Positions 55,775 through 63,846 of a DNA stretch of 64,000 nucleotides are shown in pieces. Every line of letters begins with the position of its first letter. Position 1 is the first letter of the stretch. A program made the translations under genes and the position numbers. The notes beneath the pieces are model-generated. The model was not told where the DNA came from and did no database searches. It worked only from the letters and a program-made list of their open reading frames with translations. Source of the stretch: Pelosinus fermentans JBW45 (GTDB taxonomy: Bacteria > Bacillota > Negativicutes > DSM-13327); NCBI RefSeq assembly GCF_000271665.2, contig NZ_CP010978.1, positions 3,688,501 to 3,752,500 on the forward strand, in the 5' to 3' direction.

Positions 55775-55824
55775 GAAAAACCCTCCTTAATTTGATAATA
55801 TCATTATAATCTGGAAATGTGACA

Positions 55825-55850
55825 AAATTATGACTGCTTAGTCATAATTT
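55825..55850. promoter_or_regulatory. Perfect 11+11 palindrome over the promoter of the charged-protein pair
   Basis: AAATTATGACT-GCTT-AGTCATAATTT is a perfect inverted repeat. On the minus strand a TATAAT (55803-55808) lies so that the palindrome covers the -35 position, as for a repressor or a strong activator. Confidence 0.6.
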
Positions 55851-55913
55851 ACATTTTTTTAATCTTGAAATTATGCCTTATTACTGCACATTTCCCATTG
55901 CTTTCAATTTGAC

Positions 55914-55941
55914 ACCTCCTATGTATAGTTAGCATACAATA
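55914..55941 (+). promoter_or_regulatory. Candidate sigma-K-type promoter of the YjcZ-like gene
   Basis: AC (55914), 17 bases, CATACAATA (55933-55941): a full match to AC-N17-CATANNNTA, 39 bases before the start codon. Confidence 0.5.
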
Positions 55942-55979
55942 TAGTAATCAACAACATTATCATAATGGGAGGAATCGTC

Positions 55980-56084
55980 ATGGGCTTTGGATTCAATGGC
56001 AATAATGGCTGGGGTGGCAGCTGGTTTATTATTATCATCATCATCATCCTTTTGTTGTTTTGGTGCTCATTTGATAATTTTTAA
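55980..56084 (+). CDS. YjcZ-like small sporulation membrane peptide
   Basis: A 34-residue peptide, MGFGFNGNNGWGGSW, then seven isoleucines, LLLFWCSFDNF. A Gly/Asn/Trp-rich head and a single hydrophobic tail match the YjcZ/SscA group of spore-associated peptides in Bacilli. GGGAGG is well placed before ATG 55980, and a hairpin terminator follows. Assignment to the group is by composition, so moderate. Confidence 0.7.
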   Translation: MGFGFNGNNGWGGSWFIIIIIIILLLFWCSFDNF

Positions 56085-56122
56085 CCCTTGCTAAGCCAAT
56101 AGCCAAACTATGTCTTTTGCAG

Positions 56123-56150
56123 CCACGTTTCACCAAGGCGTGGTTTATTT
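56123..56150 (+). terminator. Terminator of the YjcZ-like gene
   Basis: CCACG, a 10-base loop, CGTGG, then TTTATTTTTTTT on the plus strand. Confidence 0.7.
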
Positions 56151-56162
56151 TTTTTGTAAAAA

Positions 56163-56200
56163 AAGCCATGCCCAGGATTTTCCTTTCCTAGACACGGCTT
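56163..56200 (-). terminator. Terminator of the 56241-56552 gene
   Basis: AAGCCGTGTCTAGGA and TCCTGGGCATGGCTT followed by seven T's on the minus strand. Confidence 0.75.
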
Positions 56201-56240
56201 AGATGCGATTGCTTACCATTCTCAATATGAAATAATTAAA

Positions 56241-56552
56241 TTAACTAAGTTTAATCTGCATTTCAGAATAATCGTCAAACTGATCTCCAAGACCCTCAAG
56301 GGCTTTTTCAACGTTTGCAAGAGTTACTGTCAAAGGGTTCTTTGGATTGCCCAGATGAATATCGAATCCAAATATCTGTTTCCCATCAACATGGTAAACT
56401 TTATTATTATTGATATTAATATTTGATATTACTTTATTTTGAAACAATCTGTGAGCTATTTCTTTAAATAATTCCATATTGGTACTAACAGGATCTTTCG
56501 TGACAAGTTCAATAGTAAATATTTTGTATGTTTCATCACATGCGGTACACAT
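56241..56552 (-). CDS. Hypothetical protein
   Basis: A 103-residue soluble protein that I do not recognise. It begins MCTACDE, a CxxC that could bind metal or be redox active, and has alternating strands and helices (FTIELVTKDP, ELFKEIAHRLFQ, KQIFGFDIHLG). AAGGATG before ATG 56552 and a terminator after the stop support it as a real single gene. Confidence 0.65.
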   Translation of the reverse strand: MCTACDETYKIFTIELVTKDPVSTNMELFKEIAHRLFQNKVISNININNNKVYHVDGKQIFGFDIHLGNPKNPLTVTLANVEKALEGLGDQFDDYSEMQIKLS

Positions 56553-56668
56553 TTATTAACACATCCTTACATTCTTTCCTGTATACTTCGCTAAAATACT
56601 ACGTAAATCCTTTAAATTTCCTATCCATTTCAAACATACGAAAAACACGTCCTAAAACATAGCCGTTG

Positions 56669-56708
56669 GAACCACAAAAACACGAAGCCGCTTACGCGGA
56701 CACAAAGT
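56669..56708. repeat. Dispersed repeat, copy H (left half only)
   Basis: GGAACCACAAAAACACGAAG, then CACAAAG, with a CGTCCTAAAACATA flank on its left. The right arm is missing. It lies in the 240-base gap between two unrelated genes. Confidence 0.65.
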
Positions 56709-56765
56709 GGGGAGAATATAAGAAAATACAGATAAACAAGATACATCCTGTCATCTAAATGAATC

Positions 56766-56793
56766 ACTCTTATGTATCAGGAATCATATTATG
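56766..56793 (+). promoter_or_regulatory. Candidate sigma-K-type promoter of the CWP-repeat gene
   Basis: AC (56766), 17 bases, CATATTATG (56785-56793), one mismatch to AC-N17-CATANNNTA, 49 bases before the start codon. Confidence 0.4.
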
Positions 56794-56841
56794 TATAAGA
56801 TACATTTCCATGCTACTCATGTAAGGCAGGAGGCGATACTT

Positions 56842-57204
56842 ATGGATTATCGGGATTGGAAAGACCCTGAAATTGAGGATTGGGAAGAAGACCCTGAATC
56901 TCGCGCAAAATCTTATCATTCAACTATTGGAGTTGGGTTTGGTATAGGCTGCCATCCTCGTCATACTTGTTCTCCCAGACCTTGCTGGCCTAGACACAGT
57001 TGCTGGCCGCAACAAGACTGTTGGCCGCAACAAGGCTGTTGGCCGCAACAAGGCTGTTGGCCGCAACAAGACTGTTGGCCACGACAAGACTGCTGGCCAC
57101 GACAAGACTGCTGGCCACAGCAAGGCTGCTGGCCACGACAAGGCTGCTGGCCACGGCAAGGCTGCTGGCCACGAGAAGGCTGCTGGCCACGAGAGGACTG
57201 TTAG
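56842..57204 (+). CDS. Cys-Trp-Pro hexapeptide-repeat protein, probable spore-coat protein
   Basis: A 120-residue protein. The first 45 residues are acidic (DYRDWKDPEIEDWEEDPE); from about residue 46 to the end come twelve perfect-length hexads CW-P-[RQ]-[QEH]-[DGS] and a final Cys. Cysteine every six residues suggests dense disulfide or metal cross-linking, as in insoluble coat layers. ATG 56842 has GGAGG eight bases upstream. I know no named family for this repeat. The 18-base DNA unit makes copy number variable. Confidence 0.8.
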   Translation: MDYRDWKDPEIEDWEEDPESRAKSYHSTIGVGFGIGCHPRHTCSPRPCWPRHSCWPQQDCWPQQGCWPQQGCWPQQDCWPRQDCWPRQDCWPQQGCWPRQGCWPRQGCWPREGCWPREDC

Positions 57205-57218
57205 TGGCATGACAAACT

Positions 57219-57268
57219 AACAAGAGCTAGGAAAATTCGTAACCTTACGAACCCCTAGCTCTTGTTTT
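57219..57268. terminator. Terminator after the CWP-repeat gene
   Basis: AACAAGAGCTAGG and CCTAGCTCTTGTT with TACGAA/TTCGTA inner pairing; a T-run follows on the plus strand. Confidence 0.8.
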
Positions 57269-57337
57269 GCAATGATGAAAACTTTAGAATGCTAACATAA
57301 CAGCACTCATGCCCTTATGTTTTCCACTACCAGTATG

Positions 57338-59182
57338 CTATACCAATTGCACCTTGTATTCTCTCAGCCAAGTGTCCACTTGAATCAGATAAGCAAATAA
57401 CTGGACGTTGGTCATAAGCTGCCCAAACCAAGGTATATTTGATATTTCCGCATTAGGCTGAGCCATTGCACGAACTTTATCCACATCCACGATCCTTCGC
57501 AATGGCGAAGAAGTATCATCTAAAATCTGTAGGACCCATTGACGCACAGCATTCAAATAAGAAGGATTATGGGTTTTCGGATAAGGACTCTTGCGTCTCC
57601 ATAAAACATCTTCAGGTAAGATACCTACCAATGCCTGCCTTAAAAGACCTTTTTCTCTGCCATGGAAATTTTTCATATGCCATGGAACGTTCCATACATA
57701 TTCAACGAGTCTATGATCGCAATATGGCACTCGAACTTCCAATCCTGAGGCCATACTCATACGATCTTTACGATCAAGTAATGTAGGCATCCAACGTGTT
57801 AGACTTAAGTAAAAAATTTCTCGCATACGTGCATCTTTCGCATCCTCACCAGGCAGCCGCGGCACTTCAGCTAATGCTTCCTGATAGCGTTCCTGTAAAT
57901 AATCATGAGCCCTTGTTACTGATTGCATTTCAGGAGACAGCCACTGCATACGTACATCTAAATTAGGCGACCATGGGAAGCAGGAGGCCTTAATCATATC
58001 TTCCCGATAAAACCAAGGATAGCCGCCAAATACTTCATCAGCACATTCACCAGATAAGGCAACCGTGGCACCTTTTTTTATTTCACGGCAAAATAGATAT
58101 AAAGAGGTATCTACATCAGCCATACCCGGTAAATCCCTTGAAATCGTAGCCTGGAGCAGACTCCCTGCTAATTCAGGCGTATCCAATATAATATTATGAT
58201 GGCGAGTATCAAAGAATTCAGAAACACGCTGTACCCAAGGAGCATCCGCATTAGGCTGGAAACTATTCGCTTTAAAATATTGTGCATTATCAAGATAGTC
58301 AACAGAATAGGTATGAAGATCCCCTAGTCCTTTCTGACGATATGTATCGCATGCCAACGCTGTTAATGCACTCGAGTCAAGTCCTCCTGACAGTAAGGTA
58401 CAAACGGGAACATCAGCAACTAATTGACGTTTTACAATATCCTGCAACAACTCTCGTATAGTGCCCACAGTGGTATCAAAATCATCTGGATGAGGCATAC
58501 TTTCCAGCGCCCAGTATTGACAAAGATACATGCCTTTTTCACTATACAGCATGCTATGTCCTGGTCGCAGTTCTGCTATATTACGAAATACACCATGCCC
58601 CGGTGTTCGGCCTGGTCCAATAATAAGTACTTCTGCCAAGCCTTCGCTATCAATTTCTGGCTTAACCTCTGGATGGGCCAACAATGCCTTTAGCTCCGAA
58701 CCAAAAATAAATTTACTACCTTGTCTCGTATAAAATAAAGGTTTGACACCGATGCGATCGCGAGCAAGAAATAAAGTCTGCTCCGCTTCATCCCAGATAC
58801 CAAAAGCAAAGATACCATTAAATTTTTCTACACAAGAAGGACCCCATTCTATATATGCCGTTAACAAGACTTCCGTATCACAATTGGTACGAAAGGTATA
58901 TCCTAGGGATTCTAAAGCTTGCCTTAATTCAGGCGTATTATACAATTCTCCATTATATGTTATTGCATAGCGTCGTTGCCCTCTATCTCGAATCATGGGC
59001 TGTGCTCCATTCTCTAGATCGACTACACTAAGTCGCCGATGCCCCAATGCTGCATTTTTTGTTAAATACATACCTGATGCATCAGGTCCACGAGCTGCTA
59101 ACGTTTCCATCATGTTGGCCATAATATGACCCTCATTTTCAAGGTTTCTTTCCCAATCTATCCATCCTACAATTCCACACAT
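57338..59182 (-). CDS. asnB: Asparagine synthetase, glutamine-hydrolysing
   Basis: A 614-residue cytosolic enzyme making asparagine from aspartate, glutamine and ATP. The start MCGIVGW exposes the Cys2 nucleophile of the glutaminase domain; RGPDASG, YNGELYN and NCDTEVLL follow. The synthetase domain has the ATP loop LLSGGLDSSAL near 260 and SGECADEVFGGYPWFY near 370. Length is normal for the AsnB type. It is a single gene. Confidence 0.95.
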   Translation of the reverse strand: MCGIVGWIDWERNLENEGHIMANMMETLAARGPDASGMYLTKNAALGHRRLSVVDLENGAQPMIRDRGQRRYAITYNGELYNTPELRQALESLGYTFRTNCDTEVLLTAYIEWGPSCVEKFNGIFAFGIWDEAEQTLFLARDRIGVKPLFYTRQGSKFIFGSELKALLAHPEVKPEIDSEGLAEVLIIGPGRTPGHGVFRNIAELRPGHSMLYSEKGMYLCQYWALESMPHPDDFDTTVGTIRELLQDIVKRQLVADVPVCTLLSGGLDSSALTALACDTYRQKGLGDLHTYSVDYLDNAQYFKANSFQPNADAPWVQRVSEFFDTRHHNIILDTPELAGSLLQATISRDLPGMADVDTSLYLFCREIKKGATVALSGECADEVFGGYPWFYREDMIKASCFPWSPNLDVRMQWLSPEMQSVTRAHDYLQERYQEALAEVPRLPGEDAKDARMREIFYLSLTRWMPTLLDRKDRMSMASGLEVRVPYCDHRLVEYVWNVPWHMKNFHGREKGLLRQALVGILPEDVLWRRKSPYPKTHNPSYLNAVRQWVLQILDDTSSPLRRIVDVDKVRAMAQPNAEISNIPWFGQLMTNVQLFAYLIQVDTWLREYKVQLV

Positions 59183-59285
59183 ACGTTATCCATCTCCTTT
59201 GAGAAAATAAAGCACCTTCGCTATATGTCGACCACAAGATAATATATGAATCAAAATAGAAATATGACACGGAAAAAATAATAAT

Positions 59286-59301
59286 TGTGATAGTTATCAC
59301 A
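59286..59301. promoter_or_regulatory. CRP/Rex-like palindrome upstream of the cupin gene
   Basis: TGTGATAGTTATCACA: perfect TGTGA-N6-TCACA half-sites. It fits a CRP/FNR-family site; with the preceding T it also approaches the Rex site TTGTGA...TCACA. It lies 68 bases before the cupin start and 104 bases before asnB, which is divergent. Confidence 0.55.
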
Positions 59302-59368
59302 GAAATAGGATAAATTAACCTGTAGAATGAAGTTAAGGAATAACAAATGAAGTGGAGGATTACACATT

Positions 59369-59707
59369 ATGGAAAAGAAATTCATCAAAAATATTGAGTT
59401 CAGCAAGGCATTAGAAATGGTGAAACTAGTAGAATATCAAGATGGCCGCGTCGTCAGCCTTACTCTTGTACAAAATGATACGCTAACCTTAACATTGTTT
59501 GCCTTTGCAAAAGGCGAGGCGGTGAGCACCCATTCTGCACCTGGAGATGCTATGGTATACATTTTGGACGGCGAAGCCTCCATCACCGTTGGAGAAAACA
59601 AGTTCATTGCGACTAAGGGCCAAACTCTGGTCATGCCTTCTAATATTCCCCATGGTTTAGACGCTACAGAAAATTTTAAAATGATGCTTATTTTAGTAAA
59701 AGGGTAA
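59369..59707 (+). CDS. Small cupin-domain protein
   Basis: A 112-residue single-domain beta-barrel. GEAVSTHSAPGDAMVYILDGEASITVG carries the first cupin motif (one His, Asp and Glu in usual places) and PSNIPHGLDA the second. Metal binding is likely. Such stand-alone cupins have varied or unknown roles. GGAGG precedes ATG 59369, and a CRP/Rex-like site lies upstream, hinting at redox- or stress-linked control. Confidence 0.82.
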   Translation: MEKKFIKNIEFSKALEMVKLVEYQDGRVVSLTLVQNDTLTLTLFAFAKGEAVSTHSAPGDAMVYILDGEASITVGENKFIATKGQTLVMPSNIPHGLDATENFKMMLILVKG

Positions 59708-59732
59708 TAACTACTTCTTTGTATTCTTTTGC

Positions 59733-59791
59733 CATTGCGAACAGAGTGAAGCAATCTCCGGGCAAGCAGGGGATTGCTTCGCTAGGCGCGC
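59733..59791. repeat. Palindromic repeat of a second family
   Basis: GAAGCAATCTCC and GGGGATTGCTTC form a 12-base hairpin with one mismatch inside ATTGCGAACAGAGT / GCTAGGCGCGC flanks. It resembles the widespread ATTGCGA..GAAGCAATC bacterial intergenic repeat and differs from the GAACCACAAAG family. Only one copy is seen here. Confidence 0.7.
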
Positions 59792-59883
59792 TTGTATTTT
59801 TCTTTTTATTGCCTTTTTATCATCAATTGATTACACTTGTTATATTAGAGTTCATACCTTCAGTCTTTTATAAGGAGATTCTT

Positions 59884-60576
59884 ATGTTCCCTGATCCTAT
59901 TATTAAAAGCCGTCTTGAAGAGTTGGATTTTGCTCGCGGTTTGGCAATACTACTAATGATACTCTTTCATCTTATCGTAGATCTAAAAGATTTGTATGCT
60001 TATAATCTAGATTATCTGGGAGGATTTTGGTACTGGGAGGGAAAACTATCGGCTATCTTATTTATCTTCCTTTGCGGTTTAAGCAGTACCCTCAGCCGTA
60101 ACAGTATGCGTCATGGCATCAACATTTTTATCTGGGCAATCCTACTAACGTCTATTACCTATTTTTACAATCCAGATTTTTATATTCGTTTTGGTATCTT
60201 GCATTTTCTTGGGATCAGTTTACTTTCGTCACATCTTATCGGTTCTTTACAAATTAGATGGTTATTACTGTTAACCATTGCTTCATTTATCATAGGTCTG
60301 GTTGTTGCGGCAAGCTTCACAGCTTCTCCATATCTTTTCCCTTTGGGTTTGCAGACTCGTACTTTTACATCGTTGGATTATTATCCTGTATTTCCTTGGT
60401 ATGGAATTTTTGTCATTGGAATTCTAATCGGCAAGTTATTTTATAGATCCAGACAGCCTTATGTTTCTATACCTCTTCCCAAAGTAATTACTTGGCTAGG
60501 CCGACATTCTTTAGCCGTCTATTTGATCCATCAGCCAATCCTATTGGCGATTTTATATCTATTACATAAAAAATAA
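59884..60576 (+). CDS. DUF1624/HGSNAT-type acyltransferase-like membrane protein
   Basis: A 230-residue protein with six or seven membrane helices. RLEELDFARGLAILLMILFHLIVDL (split at its middle), LFIFLCGLSSTLSRNSMRHG and FGILHFLGISLL match the heparan-alpha-glucosaminide N-acetyltransferase catalytic (DUF1624) family. It probably moves acyl groups to an extracytoplasmic acceptor. ATG 59884 is chosen with AAGGAG six bases away; the in-frame region back to 59719 covers a repeat and lacks a site. Confidence 0.8.
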   Translation: MFPDPIIKSRLEELDFARGLAILLMILFHLIVDLKDLYAYNLDYLGGFWYWEGKLSAILFIFLCGLSSTLSRNSMRHGINIFIWAILLTSITYFYNPDFYIRFGILHFLGISLLSSHLIGSLQIRWLLLLTIASFIIGLVVAASFTASPYLFPLGLQTRTFTSLDYYPVFPWYGIFVIGILIGKLFYRSRQPYVSIPLPKVITWLGRHSLAVYLIHQPILLAILYLLHKK

Positions 60577-60620
60577 GAGATGAAGATTTGCTTATCATGC
60601 AACTCTTCATCTCTTTATTT
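60571..60620. terminator. Bidirectional terminator between converging genes
   Basis: AAATAAGAGATGAAGA and TCTTCATCTCTTTATTT form a perfect 16-base stem, serving the DUF1624 gene and the zinc-binding protein gene. Confidence 0.82.
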
Positions 60621-61590
60621 ACTTAAGCGCTTTTTGTAAGTTTACTAAATTCTCACCCATGATGGTTAAATAGTTTTTTCCATCTTTCATTTCTTGCTCT
60701 GTTAGGCTTTCAATCGGATTTAACACGAGTAATTCCGCCCCTGTTTCTTTCGCAAGGGTCTGCGCTAATTTAGGACTCGTTAAGGTTTCAAAGAATATAT
60801 ATTTCACTTTATGTTCACGGCAAAACTCAGTGATCTTTGCCATTCGATCTGGTGTAGGTTCTGCATCAGGAGAAAGCCCCATAATACCTAACTGTTCAAA
60901 TCCATAACGATTTGCCAGATAACCAAAAGCTCTATGGCTCGTAACAATTTCTTTACGAGTAATTCCAGTTAAAGCCTTTTTATATTGTTCATCAAGTTCA
61001 GCTAATTTTTTATTGTATGTTTCTGCATTTTGTTTGTAGTAGTCGGCATTTTTTTCATCAACGGCAACCAATGCTTGCTCGATGGTTTTAATCTCTTGCT
61101 GAGCTGCTATTGGATCCAGCCATGCATGAGGATCAAATTTATGCTCATCATGGGAATCTCCATGCTCATGACCGTGTTCTTCCTCTTCCTCCTCTTCTTC
61201 TGCATGTTTTGCTTCCAGTTTCTTAACATCTTTACTTACTTCTACAGGAAGAGCATCACCTAATACATCTTTCTTTAGTAATTTTTCAACTGGCTCAAAA
61301 TCGGCTCCATGATAAGCGAAAATTTTCGCACTCTTAATTTGAATGATATCTTTCGCTGTCGGTTCCCAGTCATGTGGTTCTGCCCCTGGAGGTATGAGCA
61401 TAACCACATCTACCTTATCGCCGCCCACTTGTTTTACAAATTCATATACAGGATACATAGTAGTAACCACTTTTATTTTCTTAACTTCTGGCTCTGCTGG
61501 CTTTGCAGCATTACTACCACATCCCACTACTAAAAGTAAAACCAAAAGACACATGCTAACATTTACAAGACTTCTCCAATTCTTTATCAT
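60619..61590 (-). CDS. Zinc ABC transporter substrate-binding lipoprotein (ZnuA/TroA family)
   Basis: A 323-residue lipoprotein; leader ends LVVGC (Cys24). VVTTMYPVYEFVKQVGG, PPGAEPHDWEPT (metal His), a His/Glu-rich loop (EEEEEEEEHGHEHGDSHDEH, about 131-150), FDPHAWLDP, TSHRAFGYLANRYG and the late FFETLTSPKLA match zinc-binding cluster A-I receptors. The acidic His loop is typical of zinc-specific members. No permease or ATPase gene is adjacent, so it depends on partners elsewhere. GGGGAG precedes ATG 61590. Confidence 0.92.
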   Translation of the reverse strand: MIKNWRSLVNVSMCLLVLLLVVGCGSNAAKPAEPEVKKIKVVTTMYPVYEFVKQVGGDKVDVVMLIPPGAEPHDWEPTAKDIIQIKSAKIFAYHGADFEPVEKLLKKDVLGDALPVEVSKDVKKLEAKHAEEEEEEEEHGHEHGDSHDEHKFDPHAWLDPIAAQQEIKTIEQALVAVDEKNADYYKQNAETYNKKLAELDEQYKKALTGITRKEIVTSHRAFGYLANRYGFEQLGIMGLSPDAEPTPDRMAKITEFCREHKVKYIFFETLTSPKLAQTLAKETGAELLVLNPIESLTEQEMKDGKNYLTIMGENLVNLQKALK

Positions 61591-61807
61591 CTACGACTCC
61601 CCTTAATAGTAATATTCTTATTTAATAAATAATACCATATAATAACATCCTTGTCTATCTTTGTTAAGCAATATTTCTTATGCATTTAGAATCATAATCT
61701 ATTTTTCATCTTTTATTTTACGCTTCACAAGTATATAATGATAGATATTGTAACATCATATCTTTTCATTACAGATACTTGTATCCTACGAATAGGAGGA
61801 TTTCATT

Positions 61808-62995
61808 TTGCAAATTATTAAAAATCTCGTTGAAAAACATTATGATTCTATTGTTTCCTTACGACGTCATTTTCACACATACCCTGAACTCAGTACCCAG
61901 GAATTTAATACACAGCAAAGGATTCTGGAGGAATTATCAGCCTTAGGACTTACGCCGCGCAAAATGGCAGGAACAGGAGTAATTGCTAAGCTGCAAGGGG
62001 CTCTTCCTGGCAAGACCATTGCAATCCGAGCTGATATCGATGCACTAGAACTGCAAGATGAGTGCGGCAAGCCCTATCAATCGCAAAACCCTGGAGTATG
62101 TCATGCTTGCGGTCACGATGGTCATACGGCCATGCTGATTGGCGTAGCCAAGACATTAGTAGAATTAAAGGATCGTTTAGCTGGTACAATCATTTTCTTA
62201 TTTCAGCCTAGTGAAGAATGTTTTCCCGGGGGTGCAGCCCTCATGGTGGAAGAAGGCGCTCTTGCAGATGTTGATGCTATTATTGGAACTCATCTTTGGC
62301 AAAGCCTTTCTGCCGGAACCAGCGGCATTAGCTATAACCGCATGATGGCTTCTCCTGATTCGTTTACCATTACTATAAAAGGCAGAGGCGGTCATGGGTC
62401 GATGCCCCATCAAACCGTAGATGCTCTCTTAGTAGGCGCGCAAGTCGTAACAGCGTTACATACCATTATAAGCCGCAATATTGATCCCTTGGAGCAAGCA
62501 GTCTTATCGATCGGTTCCTTTAAGTCAGGCGATACCTTTAACATCATTCCTGATACAGCTACTCTGATTGGCACCGTACGTTCCTTTACAATGGATATCA
62601 AGAAAATCGTTTTTGACCGTATGGAGCAAATTGTCAGCGGTATCTGCCTAGCAGCAGGCGCTACCTTCCAGATTGACAAAAACCTGGGCTTCCCCCCTGT
62701 CATCAATAATCCCCAAATTGCAGAAGTATTTGCAAATGCCAGCGTCGAAACTCTTGGCGCAGAAAATACCTTAACTATCGATCCTGTAATGGGTGGTGAA
62801 GATTTCTCCGTTTATCTGGAGAAGGTCCCCGGGGCCTTTATCTTTATTGGTACAGGTAATAAAGATAAAGGTATTATCTATCCTCAGCATCATCCTAAAT
62901 TTGATATCGATGAGAAAGCATTAGCTTACGGAACAGAGACAATGGTACGTGCTGCCCTGAAACTTTCTTCCTCCAAAGAAAATTTTAAAAGATAA
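61808..62995 (+). CDS. M20-family amidohydrolase (N-acyl amino acid/hippurate hydrolase-like)
   Basis: A 395-residue metallopeptidase of the M20D group. RRHFHTYPELS, IRADIDAL, CHACGHDGHTAML, LFQPSEE and MGGEDFSVYLE hold the metal ligands and the catalytic Glu. It removes acyl groups from amino acids or related amides in the cytosol. The start is TTG 61808 with AGGAGG at eight bases. A TATAAT at 61734-61739 may be its -10 box. Confidence 0.92.
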   Translation: MQIIKNLVEKHYDSIVSLRRHFHTYPELSTQEFNTQQRILEELSALGLTPRKMAGTGVIAKLQGALPGKTIAIRADIDALELQDECGKPYQSQNPGVCHACGHDGHTAMLIGVAKTLVELKDRLAGTIIFLFQPSEECFPGGAALMVEEGALADVDAIIGTHLWQSLSAGTSGISYNRMMASPDSFTITIKGRGGHGSMPHQTVDALLVGAQVVTALHTIISRNIDPLEQAVLSIGSFKSGDTFNIIPDTATLIGTVRSFTMDIKKIVFDRMEQIVSGICLAAGATFQIDKNLGFPPVINNPQIAEVFANASVETLGAENTLTIDPVMGGEDFSVYLEKVPGAFIFIGTGNKDKGIIYPQHHPKFDIDEKALAYGTETMVRAALKLSSSKENFKR

Positions 62996-63000
62996 AAAAT

Positions 63001-63078
63001 GAACCGCAGAGGCGCAGAGAACACAATAGAGAGGTATTTGTAATACTTTTCTATTGTGTTCTCTGCGCCTCTGCGGTT
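63001..63078. repeat. Dispersed palindromic repeat, copy I (near-perfect)
   Basis: GAACCGCAGAGGCGCAGAG and its complement, extended by AACACAATAG/CTATTGTGTT, give arms of about 30 bases around GAGGTATTTGTAATACTTTT. It is the most perfect member in the window and lies between converging genes, where it may act as a terminator. Confidence 0.9.
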
Positions 63079-63105
63079 TAAAAAGTCTCGACTTTTATTC
63101 AACAT

Positions 63106-63846
63106 CTACTCCCGTACTTTTTCCATCAGCCATACGCCGATTCCACAAAAAGCAGCAATGTATGCTGCCATGATGAGCAGGGATAAAACAGGAGTCTCCC
63201 CGCCAGAAACAATCGCCCGTAAGGCATGACTGGCATGGGTCAGTGGTAGAAATTCAATCAGCCAGCGTAACAGTGTCGGCAGATGGTCCGGTATAAAAAA
63301 CGTAGCACATAAGAAAGACATAGGCAATAATACATAGGTATTAAAATTAGCCATATCTTCATGAGTATTCATCACCATCGCAGCCACGAGTCCCATAGAA
63401 GCAAAGACCAGACAGTTTAGCACCAATGCAATTGCAAACCAAATAGTAATCAGGGCGTGTGCCCCAAAGGCAAATGCTAACAGGATAATAATTAAAGATG
63501 ATAATAAGCCGCGTAACGCACCTGACGCGACTTTACCAATCACAAAAGATATAGAAGATATGGGAGCAATTAGATATTCTTCCAATGTTTTATGATATAC
63601 CCTACTCATATTAAGAGGACTTCCCACTGAATTAAAACTGATATTCATCGAATTCAAGGCAATAATGCCAGGTACAATAAAATCTAAATAACTGCCTTGA
63701 TTGACCTGAATGCTCCGTCCTAATCCCCAGCCAAAGGCTACCAGATATAATATAGGTGAGACCATTCGAGATAAAATAAAGCGGCCAATGCGTCTTTTTA
63801 GCACTAGCCAATCTCGCCAAAAGACTGTCCAAATATCATATAACAT
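63106..63846 (-). CDS. ABC-2 type transporter permease
   Basis: A 246-residue protein with six membrane helices. RDWLVLKRRIGRFILSRMVSPILYLVAFGWGLG (in its two halves), FIVPGIIALNSMNISF and the late FLPLTHASHALR segment are typical of NodJ/DrrB-type ABC-2 permeases exporting drugs, lipids or polysaccharide. Its ATG overlaps the stop of the ATPase gene (TAATG), so the two are coupled. Cargo unknown. Confidence 0.88.
   Translation of the reverse strand: MLYDIWTVFWRDWLVLKRRIGRFILSRMVSPILYLVAFGWGLGRSIQVNQGSYLDFIVPGIIALNSMNISFNSVGSPLNMSRVYHKTLEEYLIAPISSISFVIGKVASGALRGLLSSLIIILLAFAFGAHALITIWFAIALVLNCLVFASMGLVAAMVMNTHEDMANFNTYVLLPMSFLCATFFIPDHLPTLLRWLIEFLPLTHASHALRAIVSGGETPVLSLLIMAAYIAAFCGIGVWLMEKVRE

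Noticed and set aside
56990-57223. Repetitive frames on both strands over the CWP-repeat gene
   Set aside because: Products of the 18-base repeat; the CWP frame alone has a good ribosome-binding site, a unique N-terminal part and a terminator.
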